DNA of 64,000 nucleotides from Sclerodactyla briareus (GCA_026419785.1 JAODTK010000665.1:62001-126000), one strand, 5' to 3'. Numbered from the stretch's first letter, positions 10,312 to 22,762 are shown. Numbers and translations: made by a program. Notes: generated by a model not told the origin, from the letters alone.

Positions 10312-10319
10312 ACTCGTAG

Positions 10320-11390
10320 CTGTTGCTTCTATAATGTCGTGAGCGATGCTTTCGGAAGCATAAGTCTGGGATATGAGTTCATGCAAGTTTCTCACTCGAA
10401 ACATAAGTGAGATTATTCTATTGGTTTTTGAAACACAGTAGATTCACAATAAAATGTCTATTGATTAACACGAAGCGGCGCTGGCATATGAGGCGGAGGA
10501 GGAGTCAGACTGCTCCACACATTATTTTAGAAGTTAAAGAAAGTTTGCAGATCGAGGACACCGCTTGGGCAGAGAATAGCGCACCATCAGGCATACAAAC
10601 CAGATGCCAAAGTGATATAAATGGCCCACAAGTCAGCAGATGCGTTCTCTTGTCGAACGCTCGATGTGAGCAAAAATTGTCAATCTGTTAAGTTTGGACG
10701 GTTGTGATTTGATCGATGTCCAAGGAATACGCAAAAACTTCGTCCGTTCGGTATACCTGATGGTTATTCGCTGTCAGTACGGTAGACCACGTGCCCGATA
10801 GCTAGAGATTCCTCGTGAAAAATATTTTTGAATGCAATTCTGGGACTATATTTTACAAATTGCTCCTAGACATCGATAGACGAGCACTCAATTGGCCTAT
10901 AATCTTGCACTTCAATTTCAACCAACAAACAGTCCGTGGTCCCATGGAGGTAGGATTCAGACCATTAACCAAAAGAATAGGAACGTAAGGCCGTTGGTGC
11001 GACAGCACATTTCGCACAAAAAATAAATTTTAGAGCAGGAATTTGCACCTCACGCCCAACTTTCAAAGGGGGGACGGGTAAACCCTGACGCCCGAGAACA
11101 TCTAACAGGGCCCTTATAATTGTTAGCCCCTAGCCTTGTCAGAAATGTCTCACGCACTGCTGCGCAGAGGAAACATAAATCAAAGTCCTTTTTTGCAACA
11201 TGAAAATAAAATGGCACTTACTATTTCGCAGGGCGAAAAAACTCCACACAATGAAGCCAATTGAGCTAGCCCCAGGATGGGACGATAACTAGGTACATAG
11301 TTGTCCAATTCAGCAATGTAAATCCAAATTGCTTTGACTTCTGGTTCAGACTTACAAATTGCGTAGCCCTTTGAAGAGCGCCAAAGTTAT
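10320..11390. other. Unassigned DNA
   Basis: I see no supported gene. The 94-codon plus-strand frame at 10,407-10,691 has no recognisable domain and no splice context. Confidence 0.45.
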
Positions 11391-11660
11391 GTTCTGAGAT
11401 GAAAAAATGCCAAAAATTGACAATAATTCGGGAATCTGGACAGAAAAAAGGCAAACAAAAGTGAAGGAAAATGCCCAAAAAGTCTGATTGACTGACCTGA
11501 ATTTGCAACAAACGCCCGAAAAACGTGCAACAATTTTCGCGCGCTCCGTGTGCGGGGCTGTTTTTCTGTCGTGTAGGCAAAACATGTTCTGCAAGTTATG
11601 CAAAAAATCAGAGGGGGCGGACGATAGTCCAAGCTCATCAGGCACTTTTTTACTCATTTC
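11390..11660 (-). mobile_element. CpG-rich transposon fragment (GCGCGC family)
   Basis: The segment contains AAAAAATGCCAAAAATTG, AAAATGCCCAAAAAG and TTTTCGCGCGCTCCGTGTG. Read on the minus strand, three overlapping frames are open for 83-104 codons, but all are rich in F, S and C and have no domain. The same word order (GCCAAAAATTCGCGCGCTC, AAAATGCCCGG) recurs at 12,650-12,830, so this is a repeat and not a gene. Confidence 0.45.
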
Positions 11661-12356
11661 CGAATTAGTATCTGCAGTTGTTAAGAAATGCTGACTGCAT
11701 GAGGATCAAAAATTGCTCACTGTGTGTCAACAGCTGGCACTGGCATTAACTTGCTTTCGTATAATAGTCAGGCGCAATTATACTGGCTGTACGTGAGGTC
11801 CAGGTGGTCAAGAGTGGAAAACACATATGTACGAGGACTCCAACAATTGAGGGGTCACGACTCCAAAACTGCGCTTTGGATGGAAATAGTCCTAGCAGCT
11901 ACACGTTATTGCTAAATTGGCCCCAAAACATTTATTTTCATTCATTTTTTAAACCCTAAGTTAGGTGATATTGTAAACTATGCCAAATAGTAGGATGGTT
12001 AAAGTATATCCGGCTGCGTACAGAACCAACTACTGAGAAAATCGTCAAATATCCGAGACTGGGCTCGGGCGGGTTTGAAGGAAAAGTTGAGAGTGAAACA
12101 CACGAACGAAAATACCCAATTCGGAGAGAAAGAAATAATGGACGAAATTTGGGCAAAGTAAAATCAAGTTTTTTTAATTATGGATTGGTGGCCGAATTTC
12201 GCGCGCATCAGTACGAGTAAGTTGTGCATAAACCTGCAATGAAATCCACTATTTTTTTTTTTTGTCTGGGTAAGCTGTTCTGCCCCAATTTACTGAAAGT
12301 GTGAACGGGTACCGCCCCCATGACACCTGGTCATTATAATCAGGGGTGTGCGGGGT

Positions 12357-13013
12357 TCACAGTGATAATTGAATTTGATGATCGTTAAAAACTGAATTCA
12401 AATATGTCAACAAACCATAATCGCGTTGGAAATTTCTTAAGTCCACTAATTCCAGGTTGCGGACCCCAGATGAAATTCTGGACCCCACTAGGCCGAAGTA
12501 GAAGATTACCATGTTTAATACCGAGTGCTCGAATTTGAATGCGATGGCCAACAATGTGCCTAAATGTGCATGGCGGTTTTCTACCAGCGTGTGAATATGC
12601 GAGGTATTGTAAGCTTCAATCATTTGTTCACTCGAATAAGTTTCAGAAGCTTTGGGGCGACTGCCCCCCCCCCACACCAATTTGTTGAGATGAAAATTTC
12701 GGGCGGAAAAATTTCGTGGAAAATTTGGAAAGTGAAAAATTGCTGAATTTTCTGCGGACTTTGCGATAAAATGCCCGGAAGGAAAGCATGCCAAAAATTC
12801 GCGCGCTCGCGCGCCGCTGTAGTCTCGATGACTGACTGACGGCCAATATATTGACTGCTCCAATGGAATAATCCGACCGCCTATGGCTTTTCCCCTCGAT
12901 CCCACCAGGGACCGCTGCGTGCCCCTGGATCCCACAAACGAGCCAGAGTAGAAAAAGGTAATAAAAAATACCATGTGTGATATGCGGTAAATCCTCTTAG
13001 TATGCACAAGCAA
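12357..13013 (-). other. Longest open frame (218 codons), judged non-genic
   Basis: This frame is the longest in the window but is assembled from repeat DNA. Its middle is the GCGCGC-rich element at about 12,655-12,830, translated as AREFLACFPSGHFIAKSAEN and following. The flanks translate GGATCCCAC-type direct repeats into VGSR three times. No domain, initiation context or splice signal supports it. I record it because a naive gene caller would report it. Confidence 0.6.
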
Positions 13014-13019
13014 ACTTTT

Positions 13020-14780
13020 TTGTCCGTCTCTACTAGAACCAAATCACCCATGTAGATGGGGACTTCGATTCTGGCAATGCCGTTTCCGGCGATATGGAGG
13101 GTATGAAAAGCTAAATTGTCCTTGTACAGCTTCGCGCCCACAGATGGTGGCGCTCCGCTCAGTTGGTAATTTGCATTCGATGTGTTCCCCCCAACGGTTC
13201 AAACGGATCGACGCCATGGCTACAGTCCAGCCAAACACCTACATCATGAGGAAGGCGATGACAGTTCTTCCCACAGAGATTGTGGAAGGCTGGGTGGATA
13301 CACATTAAACAAAAATTACCTCAGCACAATAACTCTATGGGAATACTGTAAATAAGACTAATAAGCCAGTCGGAGATAGCTGCGAATGCGTCATGTCGGT
13401 GCTAGTGGCATTTGTGACTAAATTCTGTACTGCCGGACATCCCGCCACAAGTATCCAATGAGTTTAAGTGACTGAGATGTTTGAGAAACTTCACGTTAGT
13501 ACTCCCTTTGTGTCAACAATATCATTTCAAATCGGGCTATACATAAAGAAAACAAGTTGTATATTGTTCAGCATCACTGTATGCTAATCAAATGAGAAGA
13601 AAACAAGAGAAATTCGCGCGAAAGTGTACTGATCACGTGGTCTTGTGTCATACGTCACATTCGAGATATACTAATATTTTGGATAACCTGGCGGGTAGAA
13701 TGAATGATCTCCTTAACTGTTAACGTACGGCGCGCAAGATCGGTGTTGATTGGCTGGGGCTCCCGAATTTGGCAGTATGGGTGGTGATATATCACTGTTT
13801 ATGCTGAAGGTTCTCATAGTTTTTTTTTAGAGACTAATTAAGTTTCATGGAATATTTGACAATTCCCGTATTCTATTTGCTGGAATCAGATGGTTCTAAC
13901 AAAGTTATTGCTTTCGTAATGAATAATCGGCGAGCTCAGGAGCCACACATTAAAACCTATGACGGGGGACGGCAGTTGAGAAAAGTAGTCACCAATGGTT
14001 CAAATGCGCAAATTGCCCGTGCCCTGTAACTCCGAACTGGCTATATTGGTTAAAATCGGATTAATGGGATTTGATTAACATCTAATCACTGTTCGCCAAC
14101 AAAAATGGGAGTAGTGCGCCCAACGCAAGTTTCAGCTGATCGCATGTAACGGTTTGAAAGTTATCATGAGTGTGAATGTGACGGAACAGATCGAACGAAC
14201 GAACGAACCAACCGGACTGAGAGCATGGTTTTGACTTGTAGAGGCTGCTACCCGAGATGAGGGTGCACAAATAAACACACTACTGGTACCCAATAATATT
14301 ACAAAAGAAACCGATAGCTCACCAATCCACACAATAGGATATGATCCGCAGGAAAACAGCCGCAGGAGCACAAGGCCACATATGTCTTACAAGTAACTGA
14401 AAAGTCAATTTCGTACAGGGAACGTCACCACGATAGGGAGACGGGCTTCCCGCCAACGTCTGCAAACATAGTGTTTGCTCTAGTTTTCGGCGAAATCAAG
14501 CAAGATTTGTAACACTCTTTATTGTAGTCTTAAATCAGTCTTCGTAGTCTTATTCTATTTCTTTTTAAAAGGAGGGGGAGGGGTACAGATTGGAGGTCAA
14601 TTGTCAACACTTACAAGCGCACTCTCATGCTGATTCAGTGATCAACTGGCTTTAGTGTGATTGACAAGAGGTCAAGTTACCATATAGGGTACGCGTAAGC
14701 AGCTCATTATCATTCATGGAGGCGGATCCGAAACATAAACTTCCGTCTTCCACTTAATCGTGTTCACATGAAAGGGTCAA
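13020..14780. other. Unassigned DNA
   Basis: On the minus strand at about 13,010-13,140 a frame reads LAFHTLHIAGNGIARIEVPI and MGDLVLVETDKK, which looks protein-like, but I recognise no family and see no splice context. An upstream ATG frame at 13,044-13,238 lies in a different phase. The rest of the stretch shows nothing I can support. Confidence 0.4.
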
Positions 14781-14783
14781 GCG

Positions 14784-15020
14784 CACACCCACCCCACACA
14801 CACACACTGACACACACAACACGGCACATTACACACGAATACACACAAACCGCATGCCTACATAGATTCCTTTTTCCTACGTCGTAGTCAGACAGAAATA
14901 GCCAGTAGGAATCAAATAGAAACAATTGGGACTGAGTCAGCTCGGCGTGTGTGGGTGTGTGCTGGTGGTGTGTGATGTGTGTGTATGTGTGTGTGTGGTG
15001 TGTGTGTGCGTGGGGGTGGG
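14784..15020. repeat. Opposed (CA)n and (GT)n tracts
   Basis: An imperfect CA tract at about 14,784-14,850 and an imperfect GT tract at about 14,946-15,020 face each other across some 95 bases. On one strand they are complementary (for example CACACCCACCCCACAC against GTGTGTGCGTGGGGGTGG) and could form a long imperfect hairpin. Confidence 0.8.
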
Positions 15021-15499
15021 GGTCACACTTCCGTGAGCAGGAATCTTTCGACGGTTAGGTGCAATGGCGACAAAATTTTTCAGGGTAGCATTGGGGTGGC
15101 GTGACAAGCAACGATCTGATAGATTTTGGGCACAAAAGCACTAATTAAGAAGGTAATTCGCCGATTTTATGTTATTATTGTTTAGGGCGCGATAGCATGA
15201 TTACGGATGAACCGTAGGTGCTATGGTGACTTGGTTTGGGACATAGATGCGGGATATTAGGTTAGATGAACTTATTAGATTTCACAGCGTAAATATGGTA
15301 ATTAATTCCGTCCTAATTTGCATATTTATGCGAAAGTTCGTCAGTGTTGTCGATTATTTCACACAACCACACAATCACCTCACGAAACTTAGTGAATCTG
15401 GTTACCTTCAACATTCCCAAAAGCTTTAACAAGATTAGGGATTTCAATCAACGTACCTAGTTTGCATAATTTATGCTAATCTCTCTTCAATTGCTGGAG

Positions 15500-15900
15500 C
15501 TCGCCTTGTTTTCAATATAGTCTCTATTTGTTCTGGACAGAGGAACTTTGGCTCCTTAATAAATTTGAGTTTTAAGCCAAAAGGCTCAGGGAGTCCTTGA
15601 CTCATTTTCTGAATACACTTGACCTGATGCAATTTGAATAAATATGGAAACATTACCATGTTGTTAACCCCAAAATGACCCGATCTCAAACAAAAAACAC
15701 AACAAAAAAACAATAGGGAGGCTCTGTATTACTCACAAGAAAGCTACAACACCTATTTAAACGTGAGTGGACTAAGCATTTTGGAATAATCGTGTTCACA
15801 AGGTTTTCAGCATTCGAGACTCGACCCTTTGGTGACCTCAGATGACCTCTGACCTGACCCCAGAACAATAGTGTTCATGTACTCATCATGTGGGAACCAC
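15500..15900 (-). repeat. AGGTCA-bearing repeat remnant with DR1
   Basis: Read on the minus strand, 15,900 to 15,770 gives GGGGTCAGGTCAGAGGTCAT, then GAGGTCACCAAAGGGTCGAG, CTGAAAACCTTGTGAACACG. This is the order seen at 2.6 kb and in the arrays at 18.2 and 56.4 kb. It contains an exact TGACCTCTGACCT at 15,843-15,855. The 80-codon and 60-codon minus frames here are chance. Confidence 0.6.
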
Positions 15901-15993
15901 CCATCAAGCATGAACTTCACCATCCAGAGTGGGTTGTGTTTATCGTGATTTTAAACAAATCCTAAAATAGGCCCAAATTAAGTTTTTCACTAA

Positions 15994-16012
15994 TTCCCCC
16001 CCCCCCCCCCCC
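15994..16012. repeat. C homopolymer
   Basis: An uninterrupted run of about 17 C. Comparable G or C runs occur near 2,308, 8,970, 20,097, 24,848, 28,412 and 57,460. Confidence 0.9.
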
Positions 16013-16019
16013 GGCCCCT

Positions 16020-18220
16020 CTTAAGATTGACCCACTCTCTACCACAACTTGACAATAGGGTTTCCTGTGTTCCTGTGCTCCCTCATGCATAAAGCTACAA
16101 GACGGTCGAATCCGCCGAAACCGACCGACCAAGCTCTATCGAATAGCGCCTTATTAATCCGGTCCGATGTTGCGTTATGGCACTATATGAGCGGCGCCGA
16201 GTTTTCGCGTATGGGGGCGCTGGACCGCGTAGGCCGGTGGGCACTGAACGGACGTCCCCACTGCTATCTGCCTAGACTTCGCGAGTGTTGATCTTATGTA
16301 TTTAGGCCGTAAACTTTACTCCACTTACTATACTTACGATGTAAGCTGAGGTTGGGCGAAATTTTTCGTTTCACTGCTGCTGAGCCTGGCCGCTGAACTA
16401 CCCCAACATACATATTCTAAACAGAGAAATTTTTCTTCTCTCGATTGCCGGGTCAAAACAATTCATGCATGCGCTGGTGGCATTAGTCAGAAATTTTGCG
16501 TTGAGTTTGGGTACAATTCCGAGTATTTGGCAACCATTTCGTATTTTTTTTTTTACCTTGAGCCCTTGGCAAAATCACCGAAATTGGTCAAAGACATAAT
16601 TTGGCCTAGAATCGGGTCCAATCCGACTTTCATGAACCCTCGGATGTTACCCCAGAACACAGTTTCTCCTGGACTAATCCCCCCCCCCCAAAGTTCCCCG
16701 GGGTTCAATAGCACCCGGACGTTTACCACCATGGACGTATCCAGACCGCTCTATAATGGGCGATGGTAGACTTCTCGGATCCTTGGTCACGATAATATCT
16801 CGTTTCTTATATAGCCGTTTCCAAGTCGGGACATGCCAAATACGCTTTACAGATATTACCCAACCCCCCACATCATTAGTTTCGAGGCTGCCGCACATAC
16901 GGCGCTCGCTCTGCCTCACAATGATGTCACCTCACCAGTACCACTTGAACATACGTGGGTGACGTTTACACATTTTCAGTATACCTGCCTTGTCCATGGC
17001 GTGCAATCGGAGCTCTACTCCGACCTGAGCTAATCCGCCTCCCCCAGTGATCAACCCGCACTTATATCACCAGCCAATCACATGATCCTGCTGTATATGG
17101 GCAACAAGGTGAAACACTATCTAAGCGTAGCACCAACATCATTGGCGCGAGACACGAGGGACAATTTGGACGCAGTCTCTTGATTGGTCGGACCCAATCT
17201 GGACCTTGTTTGCCTGAGTTATCGCCGAAAAATCCAATTTTTGCTACCATTTTGATTTTCAACGTGACAACGTCACAGAAACGATCGAAAGGTCGCTGAA
17301 TCATTCTTCAATAGATTCTGCTACGTGAAATGCAATGCTGCTCAAAGCGATCTTTGGTTAGGGGGCTATAGTGTTTGAACTCCGTCCTTGGCCAAAAAGT
17401 GAGAAGTTAAAAAATGTACTTGCATCGTGAGCTACTCCGCCAACTGGGGGCGTCCTGAAAAATGTGGTTTAGTAGTATTTTTCGTAATCGTTTGCCCCAT
17501 CTGGTGGCGTGGAGATATTGTGCGTAGCCCGTGACCCCTAAGAACTATCTGGGCCTGAAAAATGGGACAGTGGCGGGGCCAACTGTGACAGTGTTGCCTC
17601 GGTACGGATTAAAATGGCCACTTCTTTTCCTTTCACATGTTACAAGTACTCGCAAAGAACACGTGCCTGGTGGCACTCTTGTTCCCTGCCGAGCCTCACC
17701 GATGTACGAGCCTCTCCAACAATATCCGGCAAGCTTTCCAGCTAGTTATAGGACTGTTAGCCCACGTGTATTATCAGCTGACCAAGTTTGAGAGAAAGTA
17801 TAGTTGAGTATATGTGATCAGCACCAAACAGTGAGAGCGTCCGTATTCATTCATGGTTAATCCTTATAGTTAGGTTTCCGGAAGCAAAGCCGTAACGATT
17901 TTTTTTTAAAGCGAGCTGGGTGAATATTTCTATGTGCCCCAAAGGGCTCAGTGTTAGGGGGTCCCACGCTTTTTTTTCCTGATGTAGCTCCATGTAATGA
18001 TTTACTTCTTCAAAGGGAGTGATATATCACCATACAAGGAAGCCTCCTGGGAAATTGTAGGCTGGATAGCACACTCTACGGGAATAGCCATAGGGCACAA
18101 GTGGGACCGTGGACCAAAATATTCTGAACTCCTGAAGTTACCGGGTAATTTAGAGCAACATTTTGACTGAACATAATCACTGTTCTTCGAGTTTACGCGG
18201 AGCACGCTTATAGAGACTTC
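16020..18220. other. Unassigned DNA
   Basis: No gene is supported. A C-run near 16,680 and an opposed C/G-rich patch suggest transposon debris. The 80-86-codon open frames have no recognisable domain or splice context. Confidence 0.45.
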
Positions 18221-18228
18221 AAATTTCT

Positions 18229-18540
18229 CCTAAGTTCATATTTAGCACGTAGGTTGTTTATAGACGAGTCATTTGAGGTCAGCAGAGGTCAAAAGCTGAA
18301 ACGCTTGTGAGCACGATAAGTAAAGAATGTGGATGTCTAACCAAGGTCATATTTGGCAAGTGGGTTATTGTCCGAGGAGGAAAAATCTTATGAATTTTGG
18401 ACTATTCCAAAGTCAGTTGAGGTCCCAGTTAAAAAATTGAACAGCTTGTGAGCACGATAAGTAGAGGATACAAATGCCTACCAAGTTCATATCCGGCAGG
18501 TAGGTTGCCTATATATCGAGAAAACATTTGATGGATTTGG
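18229..18540 (+). repeat. 141-bp tandem monomers (about 2.3 copies), GCTTGTGAGCACGATAA family
   Basis: GCTTGTGAGCACGATAAGTA occurs at 18,303 and again at 18,444, a 141-bp spacing. Each copy is followed by a block ending TTCATATYYGGCARGTAGGTT or similar, and preceded by GAGGTC words. AGGTCAGCAGAGGTCA at about 18,276-18,291 is a DR4 arrangement. The same monomer type forms the array at 56.4-57.1 kb. Confidence 0.75.
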
Positions 18541-18664
18541 GGGATTAAACCCGAAGGCTCCGTGTTATTGACAAAAATTGGTGATCGACCATATCGACCA
18601 GTCGACAAGCGTTTTCCTGATAATAAAGAGATCAGAGAACAAGTTACAAGGCAGGTCTCGATCT

Positions 18665-19150
18665 TTAATATAGGCCTAGTTGATTGAATTCCTCAAAAGC
18701 CAGAGGTTGTGCTGTATACACCTTCTCCTGACAGCAGAAACTTGAAATGGACAAAATAAAGCTGGTTCTAACAGGATTCGAATGATCACCAGACTTTGGG
18801 AGGAGAATAATATTCCTCTCCGGATGGGTATATGGCTCAAGAATAAAATAAAATAGAACAGGATCATAAACTCCTTCAACATATTCATCGTTCACCGATG
18901 GTCTTCCAGCAGGTTTCATAAAACTCCTCGAGAAGACCATCAGAGCCTGCAGGGGCTTGTTACTTTTCATTGTTGAAACCGCCCTCCAGAGCTCACTGGT
19001 CGATAGATGAGGGCCCAAAAATTAATTGCTATACTCCAGGGGGGCCTTCTTGATGCCAGATAGCAAGATGGGCTGAAGGCCATCACAAACAATACCCTTA
19101 GAGTAGCGATCAGAAGAAGAAGCCCAAAAACATTACGGATATCCCGTGGA
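18665..19150 (-). pseudogene. L1-like LINE reverse transcriptase fragment
   Basis: On the minus strand, 19,010 downward reads LSTSELWRAVSTMKSNKP, the start of the finger region that in L1-type reverse transcriptases precedes the PGxDG motif. A frame change then gives AGSDGLLEEFYETCWKTIG (about 18,956-18,900), and a further change gives ERNIILLPKSGDHSNP (about 18,825-18,778), matching the conserved LLPKKGD block. Upstream at about 19,100-19,020, KGIVCDGLQPILLSGIKKAP fits the linker before it. At least two frameshifts and stop codons make it dead. The order of motifs is the basis of the call; the catalytic YADD box is not present in this fragment. Confidence 0.8.
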
Positions 19151-19219
19151 GAGTTGAAAACAGCCCCTCCCCCCAGGATGACAAATAGCATTGACCCTAC
19201 GATCAACCACCGACTGGCT

Positions 19220-19360
19220 CTCGTTACGGAAAAAGTATGGTGGGTTTCATTAGCGTCGATCCTGGGGAAACAAGGGACCCCCCACTTTTTGAAGAGAGCG
19301 CGACATGGTAATCAACTGCCCCCGCCTCCCCACACTTTTTTACGTGTGGGGGAATCACTG
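19220..19360. mobile_element. GCGTCGATCC transposon piece
   Basis: GCGTCGATCCTGGGGAAACA, GGGACCCCCCACTTTTTGAA and CCCCACACTTTTTTACGTGT occur in the same order as in the copy at 10,050-10,160. No transposase is visible. Confidence 0.55.
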
Positions 19361-20430
19361 AATCGTATGCTTCCAGGCTATGTGGTATGTCTATTTATGC
19401 GCGGACATCGCAGCGAAAAAGCAACTTACAACAAGATGATGGGCCGAGATCCTTACTGATGCCCATTTTCATCGAATGCCACAGAGTTAGTGCGTGTGTG
19501 AATGAAACTGACTTTTTAGTATTTTGACGAAAAGTTTCTGCCCTCATGGCTTAGGCCTACATGTGTGTTTCTTATGTTTTCAACTCCTGATTACTTTATA
19601 AATAGGCGTAGGCCTATATCGCAGATAAACTATTTACAGGGCCCCTGAATCACGTTACGGCACTAGAAAATTGCAGGTGACTCGATATCCCCACAATTAG
19701 ATATCACATTCATACATGTTATGGCACTGGCAATTCACTATTCCTTGAACGCTTAGATTTTTCGTTATGGTCGCCTGTGTTGTAGGCCTAATGAGTGAAC
19801 AAGTTTTCCCAGTTGCATCGCCAACTGGTATGAAGCGTATTTCCCCGTTTCCTCTAAAGCATATGTATTATTTCAGACGTTTCAACAGCTCAATCTAAAC
19901 AACATATGAATTTCAGATTGATGGTATCATTTCCAAGCGATTTACCTTTAGTAATAGCTGACTCCATCTGAATAGCACTTTACTTAACAGTTTTCACACC
20001 TAATTAATATTTACATTACCGCTTCATGTGCGTCTTAGAATTGAAGATGGCTCTCGCCTTTGAAACTCATTCATTGGCCACATTCATTCCACTAAGCCCC
20101 CCCCCCCCCCTTCCCCAACGGAAATCCGTTGTACGATCCGGGCCAGCCGATAGTGGCGCCCTGCTTAGATGGTCACGTCAAAAATAAAGTGCACTAAATC
20201 AAATGAAACCAATTGTTCCTACTAAGCAACTTGACAACACAAATTTGGACATATTGGTGTGTCAATCAGAATGTCTTTCACGTGTCTACATGACGTAGTG
20301 TACTCATTTTGTCACGAAAGCTTGGTACTCACCCCAAGATAGGGTAAACCAAGGTACGGAAGTTTGCCTTACACCCCACGTCACCATTCCTGTAGTGCAC
20401 CTCACATGAAAACCTGCCATTCTCACCATC
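19360..20430. other. Unassigned DNA
   Basis: No gene is supported. Several AGGCCTA words occur (19,553, 19,606, 19,785) and a C-run sits at about 20,097-20,110. Confidence 0.5.
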
Positions 20431-20563
20431 AAAGATTATATGTTCAAAGTGGTATAGCGCCGTCAGTATTTAGTCGTCGAAGATTATATGTTCAAAGTGG
20501 TATAGCGCCAATTCAGTCCTTGGTTATCAAACGTGATAGATTCAAAGTGGTTTAGCGCCGTCA
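20431..20563 (+). repeat. 48-50-bp tandem repeat, three copies
   Basis: TTCAAAGTGGTATAGCGCC occurs at 20,443 and 20,491, and TTCAAAGTGGTTTAGCGCC at 20,541. The first two copies also share the upstream AAGATTATATG exactly; the third has diverged there. The unit is too short and repeats too few times to be a classical satellite. No coding role is apparent. Confidence 0.9.
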
Positions 20564-20699
20564 TGACTTTTTTTAGGGGGGGGGGCACAGTAAACTGGAC
20601 CTAGAAAGTGTTTTTGAAGCTCGTATCATTCTAAAAGTGCATATATTGATCTACCAAAATACCGTGACAGCGTGGTTTATCGCATTAATTAACAATAAC

Positions 20700-21345
20700 G
20701 AGTCTGTATATAGCGCACGGACGGGACATTGCATTTTTAGCTAAAGATTCAAAATCTGAGTTGATTTCTGCCCGTTATTTGCTGTTCTGACTAGGTTATT
20801 TAGCCCAGTTGAAAATTGGATCAATATTCCAAGTATTAGAACATTATGTGGGTAATTTTCAATGCGTTTCAAGAGTTCACGGACCGGACAATTCGTCACG
20901 GACGGGACATTTACACACTACATGTAGGGAGGCTACGGTTGGACCTTTACAGATAACTTTGCGGGAGAGATGTGTAAGTCTGTTCATGGTAGGCTATGTT
21001 TATGTGGAGTGTGAGAGTAATCAAACGAATTGTTTTCTGATTAATAACACAAACATTTCAGGTTGATTCATGGATAAAACAAATGTGTCCCGTCCGTGAC
21101 ATTTCTAGATGACCCATCCTCGACACATTTTTTTTTTAAATTTGGGACTGTGTTCAATCAGACACTAAATAGTTTGTTTGTTTTGTTTGCATGTTTGTTT
21201 TTTCGCTGAGAGAGGAGTCAATTTCAACAAGGATATTTGTGACCACTTCTCACCTGACAGATACTCTTCATGTCACTGACATTCAAAGGAATTGACTATA
21301 ACCTATCACATGTCCATTTCTGTACCATCCGCGACACCTCATTGA
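20700..21345. repeat. CACGGACGGGACA motif family in both orientations
   Basis: GCACGGACGGGACATT is at about 20,713; ACGGACCGGACA and CACGGACGGGACATTTACAC at about 20,879 and 20,898. The inverse, TGTCCCGTCCGTGACATTT, is at about 21,085 and a weaker TACCATCCGCGACA at about 21,325. The copy pair at 20,898 and 21,085 is inverted around about 180 bases and resembles decayed terminal inverted repeats, although the inside copy at 20,713 does not fit a single element. Confidence 0.6.
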
Positions 21346-21349
21346 AATC

Positions 21350-22610
21350 CAATGTGTCACGTATAAAATGACGGCGAATTACTGCGGGATGCCCTGATCT
21401 ACTGAATAAGCGCTAGGACAATATATGCGTTGCACGAGTAAGGTAATGGCGTTACCCTGCGTCAGTGACCGTGCGAAGGTGACAGGAGTGCAACTACAAG
21501 GAGGCGGAGGTAGGGAATGGGTCGGGTGCGTCGGGCACCGGGGGCACGGAGGTACTAATGACGATGTCCACCAAATTGTTCAAAGAGACAAACAATTAAT
21601 TGTCTGAAACCGGCGAAGTCGCTTGAAATTCGAACATTTCCGTTACTTAGTCAATGGAGTATGGTGTATAGGCCTAATATTTTCGGACTTCATCCTTTCC
21701 CCGCTCTCCTCAGGCACTGAACAGAGTGAACCGGCCACGCACCGCTACTATACTGCGTCTGCCTGTTTATTTTTTCTTCATTTCAGGTGATCTTAGGTGA
21801 TCTAAGCTCCTTCTGTTACAAAAGTTGGATATTACTTATAGGATTGGCAGGGAATCACTACGCATTGTTGCGTTATTGTTCATATTATGATTGTTTGTAG
21901 ATCGGGCAATATAGGCTAAGTTTGACATTCTCCTGCATGGGGTCTAAAGGTAATTACTCGGAACCATTTATAGAGAACACTAACCATGCAGGCTAGGGCT
22001 CGGCACCGTTGTGTGTGATGTTCCATTCAAAATGATCATTAAAGTGATGGTTTTTTTTCGTTCATCATTTTTGCAAAGTCATTGTGCTTCGCGCCGTTCG
22101 ATAACCGGATTGCATTTCACTCAGCGAACCCATCACCCCATTCTTCCTGTGAGACCATGATTCTGTAATGGAGTTGTGTTTATGACATTTTCGATCCCCA
22201 TTTTTTTCTGAACTATATCTCCACCAATTCAGAGATTTGCAGTAGGAAAAGCGGGCATTTTAGCAATGCAAAATATAGGCCTACATACAGCTAATGCGCA
22301 CACAGTGCTTCGGAGAGGATTTTGGCTAATGGTATAATTGTAGCTAGTTATATAGCTTCTGTCATGATTGGGGATCAGCATGAGAGATTAGGGTCAGTGT
22401 ATAGTCAACCATAGACGTTCACATCGGCAGCAGTGAGTGCGCGTCGACTCGCTTTTCGATCTTGCGCAATACACATGCACTTCAAAGGACTGTAACTCCA
22501 TAAGGTGATGTCGTATGAACTTCGGGTTTGGACTGACGCATTCAGATTCAAGCATTTGTTTCAGAGAACGCGCGGGCATCTGTTACTGCAAATCTAGGCC
22601 CTAAAATACC
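21350..22610. other. Unassigned DNA
   Basis: I find no supported gene. The 60-codon frame at 21,425-21,607 has no recognisable domain. Confidence 0.45.
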
Positions 22611-22699
22611 CGAAATGTATTGGATTCCAGTGGCATCGCCTCCGGACCGCAGCGGAGGATCTTACGCGACCCCCCCCCCCCGCACCCCTGGTAGAGGGA

Positions 22700-22724
22700 A
22701 TAATTCCTCACTTGATTATTATTA

Positions 22725-22762
<38 letters not shown>

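Noticed and set aside
12357-13013. Longest open frame (218 codons, minus strand) as a protein gene
   Set aside because: It is composed of transposon debris and GGATCCCAC-type direct repeats that translate as VGSR; no domain, splice or start context supports it.
13010-13140. Integrase or structural-protein fragment (IARIEVPIYMGDLVLVETDK)
   Set aside because: The GDLVLV word recalls integrase C-termini, but nothing upstream or downstream supports such a domain.
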